Assembly (NCBI GenBank): GCA_025360645.1
Contig: JANYBT010000022.1
Span: 24,462 to 88,461 of the forward strand
Length of the DNA: 64,000 nucleotides
Reading direction: 5' to 3'
Source of the DNA: Acidobacteriaceae bacterium
Lineage (GTDB): Bacteria > Acidobacteriota > Terriglobia > Terriglobales > Acidobacteriaceae
This document shows, piece by piece, positions 55,370-64,000 of the stretch. Below the pieces are notes generated by a model that worked only from the letters and a program-made list of their open reading frames with translations, did no database searches and was not told the DNA's origin. The stretch's first letter is position 1. The number at the start of each line of letters is the position of its first letter. The translations under genes and the position numbers were made by a program.

Positions 55370-56767
55370 TTACTCCGCGAGTTCTTTCTTCAGCCGCCGC
55401 AGCAGGGAAGTGGGATGGATGCCGAGGATGCGGGCGGCCTGCGTTTTGTTGTTTCCGGTGGCAGCCAACACTTCGTGAATGTATTGATCCTCATGCTCAC
55501 GCAGGCTGGGCAATTGATTTCCGGTGGGCGAAACGTCGAAGGAGGACGGGGGTTCAGGGTTGGGGGCCGGTGGAGTGTGATCGCGGATTTCTTCGGGGAG
55601 GTAGTCCGCGTCAATGTCGCCCTCGGGGGAGAGGATCATGGTCCGCTCCATCACGTTCTTGAGTTCGCGAATGTTGCCGGGCCAGGCGTAGTGTTGCAGC
55701 AACTCGGCCGCAGCCGGGGTGAGGCCAGTGAACTTCTTGTTCAGCTCGCGATTGAAATGCTTCAACAACTCAAGTGCGAGGGGCACCACGTCTTCCCAGC
55801 GCTTGCGCAGCGGCGGAATGTAGAGCGGCACCACGTTCAAGCGGTAGTACAAGTCTTCGCGGAAACGCCCTTGCGCCACCTGCTGTTTCAAGTCGGCGTT
55901 GGTGGCAGTGATGATGCGTACGTTGACGGTGATGGGGCGGGTGCCGCCCAATCGCATGAAGGAACCTTCCTCCAGCACGCGCAAGAGTTTGGCTTGCACA
56001 GCGGGGGCCATGTTGCCGATTTCGTCGAGAAAGAGGGTGCCCCCGTGGGTACGTTCGAGTAAGCCCTCTTTGCGGCGGCGCGCGTCAGTAAAGGCGCCGG
56101 GCTCGAAGCCAAACAGTTCACTCTCCAGCAGATTCTCTGGCAGGGTGGCGCAATTCAATTCCAGCAGCGGCATGTTGGCACGGGGACTGGCATAGTGGAT
56201 GGCCCGGGCCAGCACGCCCTTGCCGGTGCCGCTCTCGCCCTGGATCAAGATGGTGGTGTGGTCCGACTCAGCTGTTTTGCGGGCGATCTCCAACATGCGC
56301 CGGGTGGCGGGGTTCTCGGTGACCACGCGGCCGAAGTCGTAGCGGCCCTTGGCGCGTTCCACATTGTCGCGGACGCGGACGCGCAGTCCGAGCATCTCAC
56401 TGGCCCGGCGCAGGGTCTCCATCATGTCGGCCAGGTGAAAGGGCTTGATGAGGTAATCGAACGCGCCCGCTTTCATGGCTTCGACGGCGCGGTCCACCAG
56501 GTGGTAGGCGGACATCATCACGACGATGGTCGCGGGATGGATGGCTTTCATCCGGCGCAGCACTTCCACGCCATCCATGGCTGGCAGGACGATGTCGAGC
56601 AGCGCCAGGTCCGGTTGCTCGGCGGTGAATACGCGCAGGGCGTCCTCGCCGGTGGCCGCGGTGAAGACCTCATAGCCTTCTTCGCGGAGGCCGCGCGAGA
56701 GGGTGCGGAGAGTCAGATCTTCGTCGTCCACCACCAGAATCGAGTAGGGCATAGGTTCCGTTTTCAA
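55370..56767 (-). CDS. Sigma-54-dependent response regulator (NtrC family)
   Basis: 465 residues. The receiver domain (1-120) has ILVVDDED and the phosphoacceptor Asp in LLDIVLPAMDG. The AAA+ domain carries Walker A GESGTGKGVLARAI and the sigma-54 contact loop ELFGFEPGAFTDARRRKEG, where the usual GAFTGA reads GAFTDA. The Fis-type HTH is at the end (NNKTQAARILGIHPTSLLRR). The start overlaps the histidine kinase stop by 4 bp, so the pair is cotranscribed. The target is not identifiable. Confidence 0.95.
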   Translation of the reverse strand: MKTEPMPYSILVVDDEDLTLRTLSRGLREEGYEVFTAATGEDALRVFTAEQPDLALLDIVLPAMDGVEVLRRMKAIHPATIVVMMSAYHLVDRAVEAMKAGAFDYLIKPFHLADMMETLRRASEMLGLRVRVRDNVERAKGRYDFGRVVTENPATRRMLEIARKTAESDHTTILIQGESGTGKGVLARAIHYASPRANMPLLELNCATLPENLLESELFGFEPGAFTDARRRKEGLLERTHGGTLFLDEIGNMAPAVQAKLLRVLEEGSFMRLGGTRPITVNVRIITATNADLKQQVAQGRFREDLYYRLNVVPLYIPPLRKRWEDVVPLALELLKHFNRELNKKFTGLTPAAAELLQHYAWPGNIRELKNVMERTMILSPEGDIDADYLPEEIRDHTPPAPNPEPPSSFDVSPTGNQLPSLREHEDQYIHEVLAATGNNKTQAARILGIHPTSLLRRLKKELAE

Positions 56768-57717
56768 ACTACGAGTTGCGATTCCTCCACAGTGCTTTCT
56801 TGCCCCTGGCGAATGGGCAGCGTGATGGTCACCGTCGTGCCATGGCCGGGAACGCTATCCACGCGAATATCGCCACCGTGACTGCGCAAATAGGCCTGGC
56901 TGATGCTGAGGCCAAGTCCGGTGCCACGCCCGCGCTTGGTGCTAAAAAAAGGCTCAAACACATGCGGCAGGATGTCGGCAGGAATGCCGCAACCAGTGTC
57001 GGTGACCTGGATTTCCAGGCTATCGACATAAGTGAGTTTGCCTGCGGAGACCGTGATGCGGCCGCCGCCAGGGGTGGCTTCAGCGGCGTTCAGCAGTACA
57101 TTCATCAGAACTTGCGAGAGCTGGTTGGCGTCGGCGCGGACCAGCGGCAAGTTCTGCGGGATGTTGTTGTGCAGGCGCTTGTCACGCAGCAAGGGTTGAG
57201 TTTCCAGAAAGGCGAGGGTGTCGGCGAGCAGACGAGCGAGATTGATGCGGCTCAGCAGTGGGGGCGCGGGGCGGGCATAGTTGACCAGTCCGCGGAGAGT
57301 GGAGGAGATGCGGCGGGCTCCGGCGATGCATTGCTCGATTTCGGTGCGGGCGTTGTCGTCCGGGGCTGTGTTCAGCTCCAGTTCAAGGTGGGAGAGAATG
57401 CCGAGCAGCGGATTGTTGATTTCGTGCGCGGCTCCGAGGGCCAGTTGGGCGAGGGCGGCGCACTTTTCGTATTCCGACATCTGGGCCTGGAGCTGGATTT
57501 TTTCTTTTTCCAACTCGCGCTGCTCGTAGAGGCGGCGGAAAAGTTCTTCCTGCGCGACGTCGAGTTGAGCTTGGCGGTCGCCGGCTAACTGTTCGACGTG
57601 GAGACAGCGCTGCTGCAAGTCGTGAAGGCGCTGCCGATGTCGGCCCGTCCATCCCAACGCAGCCAATGCCAGCAGCGCGAACAGCGAGGCGACCAGCCAT
57701 GGCGCGAGCACACTCAT
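56764..57717 (-). CDS. Sensor histidine kinase
   Basis: 317 residues. One N-terminal helix (LAPWLVASLFALLALAALGW), a coiled-coil region (about 30-90), the HisKA box with phosphorylated His in LGAAHEINNPLLGILSHLEL, and a HATPase domain with N box QVLMNVLLNAAEAT, G1 DTGCGIPADILPHVFEPFFS and G2 GRGTGLGLSISQ. No periplasmic sensor domain is visible, so the signal may be cytoplasmic or membrane-borne. An ATG at 57861 would add 48 residues with four Cys; the later start is preferred since the membrane helix follows it at once. Confidence 0.92.
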   Translation of the reverse strand: MSVLAPWLVASLFALLALAALGWTGRHRQRLHDLQQRCLHVEQLAGDRQAQLDVAQEELFRRLYEQRELEKEKIQLQAQMSEYEKCAALAQLALGAAHEINNPLLGILSHLELELNTAPDDNARTEIEQCIAGARRISSTLRGLVNYARPAPPLLSRINLARLLADTLAFLETQPLLRDKRLHNNIPQNLPLVRADANQLSQVLMNVLLNAAEATPGGGRITVSAGKLTYVDSLEIQVTDTGCGIPADILPHVFEPFFSTKRGRGTGLGLSISQAYLRSHGGDIRVDSVPGHGTTVTITLPIRQGQESTVEESQLVV

Positions 57718-57813
57718 ACACTCATAGCATGACGCGACAGGGCACACGGCGCAGTGACGGGGGTCACGGAGGAGTGAGGCGTGCGACCGCTTGAGTGTCA
57801 AGAGGGGTGAGGC

Positions 57814-57854
57814 GCGGACCAGAGCCAGGGCCCTTGAACCAGGGTCTAGTCCGC
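57814..57854. repeat. Imperfect inverted repeat between the kinase and DUF2911 genes
   Basis: GCGGACCAGAGCCAGG and CCAGGGTCTAGTCCGC form 16-bp arms matching at 13 positions around a 9-bp loop. No T-run. It could act as a weak terminator for the DUF2911 gene. Confidence 0.45.
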
Positions 57855-57873
57855 GACTCATTCTCCAACTGCT

Positions 57874-58413
57874 TTATTTTTGTTCCACGGTCACCGAAGC
57901 GCGAGTGGTCTCCCAATCAAGTTGCAGAGTGCAGGACTTCCCGTTGGCATCGGCATAGTTGATGGCGAAGTTCTCGGCCGGTGCGGGCAGAGCTGAGACT
58001 TTCATGTCGACGCGGGCCAAGTCGTTTTCCGCGCCCGGGTATTGCGTGCCCCACTCGCCGGTCTTCTTGCTGATGACCAGCTTCCACGAGTCTTTGGTGG
58101 GCACGGTGAAGATGGTATAGCTGCCCGCCGGGACGTTGACGCCGCCGACCTGAACATCGCTGTCGGTGACAAACGTGGTGGCATCGTTGGCGCCGGTGCG
58201 CCAGATCTCTCCGAAGGGAACCAGGCCGCCGTAAATTTTGCGGCCCTTGGCACGGGGGCTGGAGTAGTCGGTCTTGACGGTCTTGCCGTTGGAAAACTTG
58301 CACTCCGCCGAAGCGGGAGGGCTGGGACGCTTGCTCTTGTCGCCCGCCTGGGCAAACGAGAGGGTGGCCACGGTCAACAGCGTCAACGAGAGGAGGGCAA
58401 TGCGTTTGGTCAT
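57874..58413 (-). CDS. Secreted DUF2911 protein
   Basis: 179 residues with signal peptide ending LSFAQ. The DUF2911 pattern is plain: VKTDYSSPRAKGRKIYGGLV, FGEIWRTGANDATTF, VNVPAGSYTIFTVP and WKLVISKKTGEWGTQYPG. Such proteins are exported single-domain beta-sandwich proteins of unknown function common in Acidobacteriota and Bacteroidota. It stands alone, with divergent DNA upstream. Confidence 0.9.
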   Translation of the reverse strand: MTKRIALLSLTLLTVATLSFAQAGDKSKRPSPPASAECKFSNGKTVKTDYSSPRAKGRKIYGGLVPFGEIWRTGANDATTFVTDSDVQVGGVNVPAGSYTIFTVPTKDSWKLVISKKTGEWGTQYPGAENDLARVDMKVSALPAPAENFAINYADANGKSCTLQLDWETTRASVTVEQK

Positions 58414-58584
58414 GAGGAAGTTCTCCTTGGAAGCGGTTCAGCGATATGTGGTCGGCGATCGGTGGTCAGCGGTTGGTCTGCGCCATTCCTCCTGAGTGAC
58501 TGGCACCGACGAAGGATGGCAAAGGCACGAAGGCCGACAACTCTTGGATTATCCGCTATTGCTGGGCCACGTTACAATCCACAC

Positions 58585-58845
58585 ATGGCGGTATTCGACG
58601 AGAAGAGGGACGAACTGGAACGTTATGAGACCATGATGGGCATCTCGCGAGGACGGCTGGCGGTGACGCTGGACTCTATCACCGACGCCATGGCGCTGGT
58701 GGGACAACATGGCGTTTATTGCCAGAGCCAGCGTTGGCCGGGCAAGCCAGTCATGGACATTCAGATGGTGATGAAGAGCCTGGACGATGCCAAAGTGCTG
58801 ATCCAGAGCGTGATGGAGGAGTTGAAGCAGGCGGCGAAGCGGTAG
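58585..58845 (+). CDS. Small hypothetical protein
   Basis: 86 residues, predicted mostly helical, no signal peptide. Segments: MAVFDEKRDELERYETMMG, a middle VGQHGVYCQSQRWPGKPV and a C-terminal helix KSLDDAKVLIQSVMEELKQA. The start is the ATG in ACACATGGCG; the frame stays open far upstream but that part overlaps the DUF2911 gene antisense. Not recognised. Confidence 0.5.
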   Translation: MAVFDEKRDELERYETMMGISRGRLAVTLDSITDAMALVGQHGVYCQSQRWPGKPVMDIQMVMKSLDDAKVLIQSVMEELKQAAKR

Positions 58846-59057
58846 CCAGAGTCGCCTCCTCCATAGGAATTTCCTATCGGTCGCATTGCGCAATGGTGGT
58901 GCTGCCGGTTGGGTTCGCGAGTACACTTAGAAGGTCGCAAGTAAATAAATTACAGGCCATCGGTCCGGTGCATTCCCGGACTTGGAATTGCTGAAAAGCA
59001 AGGGCGACGGCCTCTGCTCGACATCGAAGTCTGCCAACATTATTCAGGAGAAACTTC

Positions 59058-60572
59058 ATGGCAAATGAAAAGAGCAATACCGGCAACGGTTCGCATGGCA
59101 TCCCCACCCCCAAGACCCTGACCACAACCGCCGGACGTCCTGTAGCGGACAATCAGAACTCAGTCACTGCTGGACCTCGCGGCCCGGTATTGATTCAGGA
59201 TTTCCAGCTCATCGAGAAGATGGCGCACTTCAACCGGGAACGGATTCCTGAGCGCGTGGTGCACGCCAAAGGCTCCGGCGCCCACGGCCACTTTGTGGTC
59301 ACGCAGGACATCACCCGCTACACTTCGGCCAAACTATTTTCCAGCGTGGGCAAATCCACGGAGATGCTGGCGCGCTTCTCCACGGTTGGCGGAGAGAAGG
59401 GTTCCGCCGACACCGAACGCGATCCCCGCGGTTTCGCCCTGAAGTTCTACACCGAAGAGGGCAACTGGGACATGGTGGGCAACAACACGCCGGTGTTCTT
59501 CATTCGCGATCCGCTCAAGTTCGGCGATTTCATTCACACCCAGAAGCGCGATCCGCAAACCAACATGAAGTCCCCGACCATGATGTGGGATTTCTGGTCA
59601 CTCTCGCCTGAATCGCTGCATCAGGTCACCATTTTGTTCTCCGACCGCGGCATTCCCGACGGTTACCGTCACATGAACGGTTACAGCAGCCATACCTTCT
59701 CGCTCACCAACGCCCAGGGCGAGTTGTTCTATGTGAAATGGCACTTCAAAACTAAGCAGGGAATCCAGAATTTGGCCGCCGACGTGGCCACCCGGCTTAA
59801 AGGAGAGGACGCCGATTACTCGCAGCGCGACCTCTTCGGGTGCATTCAAGACGGAACCTTCCCGAAGTGGCGGGCTTGTATTCAGGTCATGCCCGAAGCC
59901 GATGCCGCGCACTACAAAGTCAATCCCTTCGACCTGACCAAGATCTGGTCGCACAAGGACTATCCCCTGATCGAAGTGGGCGAAATGACGCTTGATCGCA
60001 ATCCCGAGAACTATTTTGCGGAGATTGAGCAGGCCGCATTTTCGCCGGTCAACATTGTGCCGGGCATGGGGTATTCGCCGGACAAAATGTTGCAGGGCCG
60101 CCTGCTGTCATATCCAGATGCGCACCGCTACCGAGTGGGCACGAACTATGAGTCGCTGCCGGTCAATCAACCGAAAGCGACCGAAGTGCACACTTACCAT
60201 CGCGACGGTACCATGCGCTTCGATTCCAACGGAGGCAGCGCTCCGAATTACGAACCCAACAGCTTCGGCGGTCCGAAACAGAACGCGCAATACCGCGAGG
60301 TTCCGGTTCAACTGTCTGGCCAGCCCGGGGATCGCTATGATCACCGCGAAGGCAACGACGATTACACGCAGGCCGGGGACCTTTTCCGGCTCATCGGCAA
60401 AGAAGCTCAACAGCGCCTGATCAACAACATTGTCGGGAGCATGAAGGGCATTCCGGAACACATCCAGCGGCTGCAGATCAGCCATTTCTACAAAGCCGAC
60501 CCAAACTATGGCATGGGCGTGGGTGCGGGACTGGGAATTGAAGTCGGAGAAGCGCTGGTGGCGGGCGACTAG
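59058..60572 (+). CDS. katA: Heme catalase
   Basis: Monofunctional catalase, 504 residues, decomposing H2O2. The catalytic His69 lies in [19 protein letters not shown], the Asn in [16 protein letters not shown], and the heme-ligand Tyr in [14 protein letters not shown]. The length puts it among small-subunit catalases. Ribosome-binding site CAGGAGAAAC before the ATG. A terminator follows and then an OxyR gene in the same direction. Confidence 0.97.
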   Translation: MANEKSNTGNGSHGIPTPKTLTTTAGRPVADNQNSVTAGPRGPVLIQDFQLIEKMAHFNRERIPERVVHAKGSGAHGHFVVTQDITRYTSAKLFSSVGKSTEMLARFSTVGGEKGSADTERDPRGFALKFYTEEGNWDMVGNNTPVFFIRDPLKFGDFIHTQKRDPQTNMKSPTMMWDFWSLSPESLHQVTILFSDRGIPDGYRHMNGYSSHTFSLTNAQGELFYVKWHFKTKQGIQNLAADVATRLKGEDADYSQRDLFGCIQDGTFPKWRACIQVMPEADAAHYKVNPFDLTKIWSHKDYPLIEVGEMTLDRNPENYFAEIEQAAFSPVNIVPGMGYSPDKMLQGRLLSYPDAHRYRVGTNYESLPVNQPKATEVHTYHRDGTMRFDSNGGSAPNYEPNSFGGPKQNAQYREVPVQLSGQPGDRYDHREGNDDYTQAGDLFRLIGKEAQQRLINNIVGSMKGIPEHIQRLQISHFYKADPNYGMGVGAGLGIEVGEALVAGD

Positions 60573-60602
60573 TCCATCAAGCTGCGTTCCGTGTGGCTGG
60601 AT

Positions 60603-60642
60603 CAGGGCAAGAGTCCAAACCGGATTCTTGCCCTGGTTTTTG
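60603..60642 (+). terminator. Rho-independent terminator of katA
   Basis: CAGGGCAAGA (60603-60612) and TCTTGCCCTG (60626-60635) form a 10-bp stem with a 13-nt loop, followed by GTTTTT. It separates the catalase and oxyR transcripts. Confidence 0.85.
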
Positions 60643-60707
60643 CAGCCAAGAACATTCCATCTACTCCTACCATTGAATAAAGCTGCCATCCGGGGGAAGA
60701 TAATGCA

Positions 60708-61583
60708 ATGGAACTCCACCAGTTGCGCTACTTCTGTGCCGTTGCCCGGACAGGAAGCTTCACCAGGGCGGCGGAGCAGGAGGGCATCGCCCAGCCCACG
60801 CTGTCGCAGCAAATTCAAAAACTGGAGCACGAAATCGGCGCGCCGCTGTTCGAGCGATTGGGACGGCATAACCGGCTGACGCCCTACGGCGAAGCTCTGT
60901 TGCCGGAAGCGGAAAACATTCTGCGGCAAGTGGCGGAAACCGGGCTGCGGCTCGCCAGCCTGAAAACCGGAGTGCGCGGGCGATTGCGGGTGGGTGTGAT
61001 CCCGACCATTCTTCCCTATTGGATCGCGTTGCACCTGAGCGAATTTCTGCAGCGCTTTCCGGAAGTCGAAGTGCAGCTCACTGAGTCCACCACTTCCCGG
61101 CTCATCGAGAGCTTGCAGTCGGGAGAGCTCGATGCGGCGGTGGCCAGCCTGCCCATCCCGTCTCCGGACATTGTTTGCAGCGAACTGTTTCGGGAGAAAC
61201 TGTTTCTGGCGGTGTCGCGGCAGCACAGACTGGCGCGGCTCCCCTCGGTGGGACTGAAGGATTTGCAACAGGAGCGCTTGCTCTTGCTGCGCGAAGGCCA
61301 CTGTCTGCGCGACAGCGTGCTTACGGCTTGCACCCGGGCGAAGGCAGAATTTAGCGCGGTGTTTGAAACCGACCAGCTGGAGAGTATTTTTGCGCTAGTC
61401 TCGACCGGGTTCGGAGTGAGCCTGGTTCCGGCCATGGCCGCGGAAAGGGCGACCGGCTGCAAAGTAGTGGCGCTGGAGCAGAGCAGCTTTCGGCGGATTG
61501 GCTACCTGCGCGCCAGCCATCACTTCGTCAGCAAGCCGATGAAAGAATTCCTGGCGTGGCTAAAAATGATTATTCCCCGCTAA
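60708..61583 (+). CDS. oxyR: Hydrogen-peroxide-sensing regulator OxyR
   Basis: LysR-type regulator of 291 residues. The HTH is MELHQLRYFCAVARTGSF with AEQEGIAQPTLSQQIQKLE. The effector domain carries REGHCLRDSVLTAC, matching the E. coli OxyR redox loop: Cys199 and Cys208, at the same residue numbers. This makes a true peroxide sensor likely, and catalase directly upstream is the obvious target. It has its own short spacer after the katA terminator. Confidence 0.93.
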   Translation: MELHQLRYFCAVARTGSFTRAAEQEGIAQPTLSQQIQKLEHEIGAPLFERLGRHNRLTPYGEALLPEAENILRQVAETGLRLASLKTGVRGRLRVGVIPTILPYWIALHLSEFLQRFPEVEVQLTESTTSRLIESLQSGELDAAVASLPIPSPDIVCSELFREKLFLAVSRQHRLARLPSVGLKDLQQERLLLLREGHCLRDSVLTACTRAKAEFSAVFETDQLESIFALVSTGFGVSLVPAMAAERATGCKVVALEQSSFRRIGYLRASHHFVSKPMKEFLAWLKMIIPR

Positions 61584-61592
61584 CGCAAATAA

Positions 61593-61625
61593 AGCGGAAG
61601 CGCAGGGTTTGCCCACGCTTCCGCT
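61593..61625. terminator. Hairpin between convergent oxyR and GloVer/IPT genes
   Basis: AGCGGAAGCG (61593-61602) and CGCTTCCGCT (61616-61625) form a perfect 10-bp stem with a 13-nt loop; on the minus strand it is followed by TTTATTTG. Probably a bidirectional terminator. Confidence 0.55.
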
Positions 61626-61638
61626 GCTGACACTACTC

Positions 61639-63514
61639 TTACATCACGGTGAAGTTGGTGGCGCTGGTGGCAACGCCTCCCGTGGTGGTGATGGCGATCT
61701 TCCCGGTAGTGGCGCCGGTCGGAACGGTGGCCGTCACTTGGGTGTCAGAGTTGATGGTGAAAACAGTCGCCGTGGTTCCGTTGAACGTGACTTGGTTGGT
61801 TTGGCTGAGGCCGGTTCCGGTGATGACGACCGACGTACCGACTGGGCCGGAAGTGGGACTGAAACTGAGGATGGTGGGAATAACGCTGAAGGTGCTGGCG
61901 CTGGTCGCCGAGCCGCCCGATGTCGTGACCACAACTTTACCGGTCTTGACGCCGGTGGGAGCGGTGGCGCTGACCTTCGAGTCAGAGTTGATGGTGAAGC
62001 TGGTTACATTCACTCCGCCGACCGTGACTTTGGTGGTTTGGGTGAGCCCAGTGCCGTTGATGGTGATGACGGTGCCAGCGGCGCCAACCGTGGGAGCTAT
62101 GCTGCTGATGGTGGGAGTCACACGGAATTGCCGGCTGCTGTTATAGATGCCACTCGGAGCGGTGACGGTAACGGTTCCGGTTTTGGCGCCGGAGGGAACG
62201 GTCGCGGTCATGTAAGTGTCAGACGAGACCGAGAAGGTCGTTGCGGCTACTCCATTGAATTTGACCGAAGTGGTGCCAGTAAGTCCGTGGCCGAGGATCT
62301 CTAAACTGCTGTCCACTTTGCCTGAGGTGGTCACCAGTTTGGCGAATGGCGCCAGGCCTACATTCAGGCTGAACAACACACCACCGTTGGTGACCGCCCC
62401 ACCCGACGCAGTGGTTCCGTAGATCAATCCGTTGGTGTGCTGGGTCAGGAAATTCTCGCCGTAGTCGCCCTGATTGCCGACAAAGCTATAGAGGACAGTG
62501 TAGGTTTCGCTGGTAGTGACCTTGAAGATGGTTCCGATTGAATTGGTTCCACCGCCAAACACTGCTTCGCCGTAGAGGTTGCCATCCGTGGCTTGCAGTC
62601 CTAACCGAGCCTGCTGACCATCGGTGGTGCCGTTGAGGCTGTGCAGCAGGGTGTAAGTGCCTCCGGTGGTGCTCGAAGACGACCCCGCTGTTGCCGGTGC
62701 CTCCAGATGCTGTGGCCCCGTAGAGGTTGCCATCGGTCCCCTGAATTAGGCCGGTGCACTGGCTGCCGTCGGTCCCTGTGAAGCTATGCAGCACGGTGAT
62801 ATGACCGGCGGTGGTGCTTTTGAAGATGGTTCCATTGCCGGTCGTGCCACCTCCATACGAACATCCGTACAGGTTGCCATCGGTGCCCTGGATGGGCGAG
62901 GCAATCACGTCGCCTGCATCGGTATTCCCTCCGGCGAAAGTGTGCAGGGCGGTGAACACCCCGGCCGAGGTGACCTTGTAGAGTGTGCTAAGAACGATTT
63001 CGGCTCCGGAGGCCACACCGTAATAGTTCCCATCGCTGGCCTGAATCGGCGGCGACTGGGGGTAGCCGCCATCGGTTCCGTCGGCGAAGTTGTGCAGCAC
63101 TGTGAACGTTCCAGTAGGGGTGATCTTGAATGCTGTTCCGGCGGCGTTCGTGCCGGTTCCGCCGTCGAGGTTGGCGCCGTACAGGTTTCCGTCGGTGGCA
63201 AGGGTCAGGCCGCTGTAGGTGAACGCGGTAGTGGAGTCGAAGTTTTTCAACACCGTGATGACCCCAGTGGTTGACGCTTTGTAAACGGTGCCCGTGCTGT
63301 TGCTTCCGCCATTGGTGGAGGTGGAGTATAGAAAGCCATCCCGGCCCTGGGCCAGAATGGAGCCGAAATCCGGGTTGATTGGGTCTCCCGAGCCGGCGCC
63401 AAAATTGTAAAGGACGGTATAGGTCTGGGCATGGGCCAGGGCGGGAAGCATGGCGGCGGCCAAAGCCAGGACCAAAATTGCGGAAAACCATCTGCTGCGC
63501 TGTTCCTGAGGCAT
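61639..63514 (-). pseudogene. Secreted GloVer-repeat/IPT-domain protein, frameshifted
   Basis: Two overlapping frames make one protein. The first starts at 63514 (AGGAGAG upstream) with signal peptide AILVLALAAAMLPALAHAQ and continues through GloVer-type repeats (FKITPTGTFTVLHNFADGTD, then GNLYGA...), until ...GNSGVVF at about 62675. There the frame changes and STTGGTYTLLHSLNGTTDG continues, followed by three or four IPT/TIG domains ending at 61639. Other repeats read FKxTTxG, so two bases (VFK|STTGG) appear to be missing. Read in the first frame only, it stops at 62486. A sequencing error is as likely as a true frameshift. Confidence 0.75.
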
Positions 63515-63755
63515 AAATCTCTCCTTGCGTGACCCCGAGGTCACGGTTCCGTGGGACTGTAGTCCCCAGTTCGGCGGGCCGTCCTTTTCGGATCGGGACC
63601 TTGACCGATTGGCGGAAACGACCGGTTCCGAGTCCGGTGGGGGATGCCGAGTTACTGGCGTTGGAAAACCGCGTGGTGCTGGCATATACTTTGAGGGGTT
63701 AGGCCCCTCCCCGCAACAGGCATAACCAGACAAGATCAGGCATTTTCACAACGCC

Positions 63756-64000
63756 GTGACTCAGCTTGCTTCTAAAAGCCGCCGCTTGGACTCGTGGAAG
63801 GAAATTGCTGCTTTCTTTGGCCGCGATGAGCGCACCGTCACGCGCTGGGAGAAGACTCTCGGTTTGCCCATCCACCGCCTGCCCGGAGCCAAGGGTCGGG
63901 TTTACGCTCACGCGGAAGAGCTGGAAGAGTGGTCGAAGAGGCCCAAGTCTGACATTGCGTCGTTAGCGCAGGATCGGGTTGGAGTGAGTCAGGCTGGAAA
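63756..64000 (+). CDS. N-terminal part of an HTH regulator, cut by the window edge
   Basis: From a GTG start the frame is open to the end of the window (about 81 codons). LDSWKEIAAFFGRDERTVTRW then EKTLGLPIHRLPGAKGRVYA and HAEELEEWSKR form the excisionase/MerR-like winged HTH often found at the N-terminus of TPR- or membrane-linked regulators in Acidobacteriota. The rest is beyond the window. The GTG is the only plausible start; no strong ribosome-binding site is visible. Confidence 0.75.
   Translation, partial: MTQLASKSRRLDSWKEIAAFFGRDERTVTRWEKTLGLPIHRLPGAKGRVYAHAEELEEWSKRPKSDIASLAQDRVGVSQAG

Overview
The window looks like chromosomal DNA of a soil-type member of the Acidobacteriota (Terriglobia/Koribacter-like). 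This rests on gene content, not on a search: a large secreted SBBP-repeat protein with the double-hydrophobic C-terminal module typical of that phylum, a GloVer-repeat/IPT-domain secreted protein, DUF2911 and M13/M28 secreted hydrolases, small antitoxin genes, an excisionase-type HTH regulator at the right edge, and high-GC, tightly packed genes. No rRNA, tRNA, CRISPR array, prophage or complete insertion sequence was seen.

Layout. 0-2.6 kb: lysS and a lipocalin-like gene on the minus strand. 2.9-17.4 kb: a respiratory block with nuoA-C-D-H-J-K-L-M-N, a truncated hydrolase remnant, two AtpI-type genes, atpB and atpE (F0 subunits a and c only), a quinone oxidoreductase-type gene and a detached nuoB. 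nuoE, F, G and I, and the rest of ATP synthase, are not in the window. 17.4-24.7 kb: GHMP kinase, secreted proteins, NAD synthetase, a DsbA-like thioredoxin and an M28 peptidase. 24.7-27.2 kb: decayed toxin-antitoxin genes, a DUF2442 gene and thiC. 27.4-32.9 kb: M13 peptidase, pyrophosphatase and a ccmEABCD cytochrome c maturation operon whose CcmE has Cys in place of the heme-binding His. 33-36.9 kb: a long leader with a strongly structured element, then the SBBP-repeat protein. 36.9-41.1 kb (minus): NfeD-like protease, TPR protein, NDH-2. 41.1-46.4 kb: a TetR-controlled RND efflux operon with a recognisable operator. 46.4-48.1 kb: PiT phosphate transporter and its DUF47 partner. 48.2-50.9 kb: a membrane protein with an in-frame repeat insertion, a VOC protein and a DUF1801 protein. 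51.1-51.7 kb: an intact toxin-antitoxin pair. 51.8-54.0 kb: groES-groEL under a perfect CIRCE element. 54-58.9 kb: regulatory-domain protein, MsrB, an NtrC-type two-component system, DUF2911. 59-64 kb: catalase with OxyR, a frameshifted GloVer/IPT protein and the start of a DNA-binding protein.

How the genes work together: the window is dominated by respiration (NDH-1, NDH-2, F0, Ccm), oxidative and protein stress (catalase/OxyR, MsrB, GroESL) and envelope functions. The main unexplained structure is non-coding. At least five spacers carry degenerate tandem repeats with a period of 15-17 bp but unrelated sequences, one spacer (atpB-atpE) carries eight 25-26 bp units, and one membrane protein gene carries a matching 15-bp in-frame array. 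A separate set of paired short palindromes (REP/BIME-like) lies at four intergenic places.
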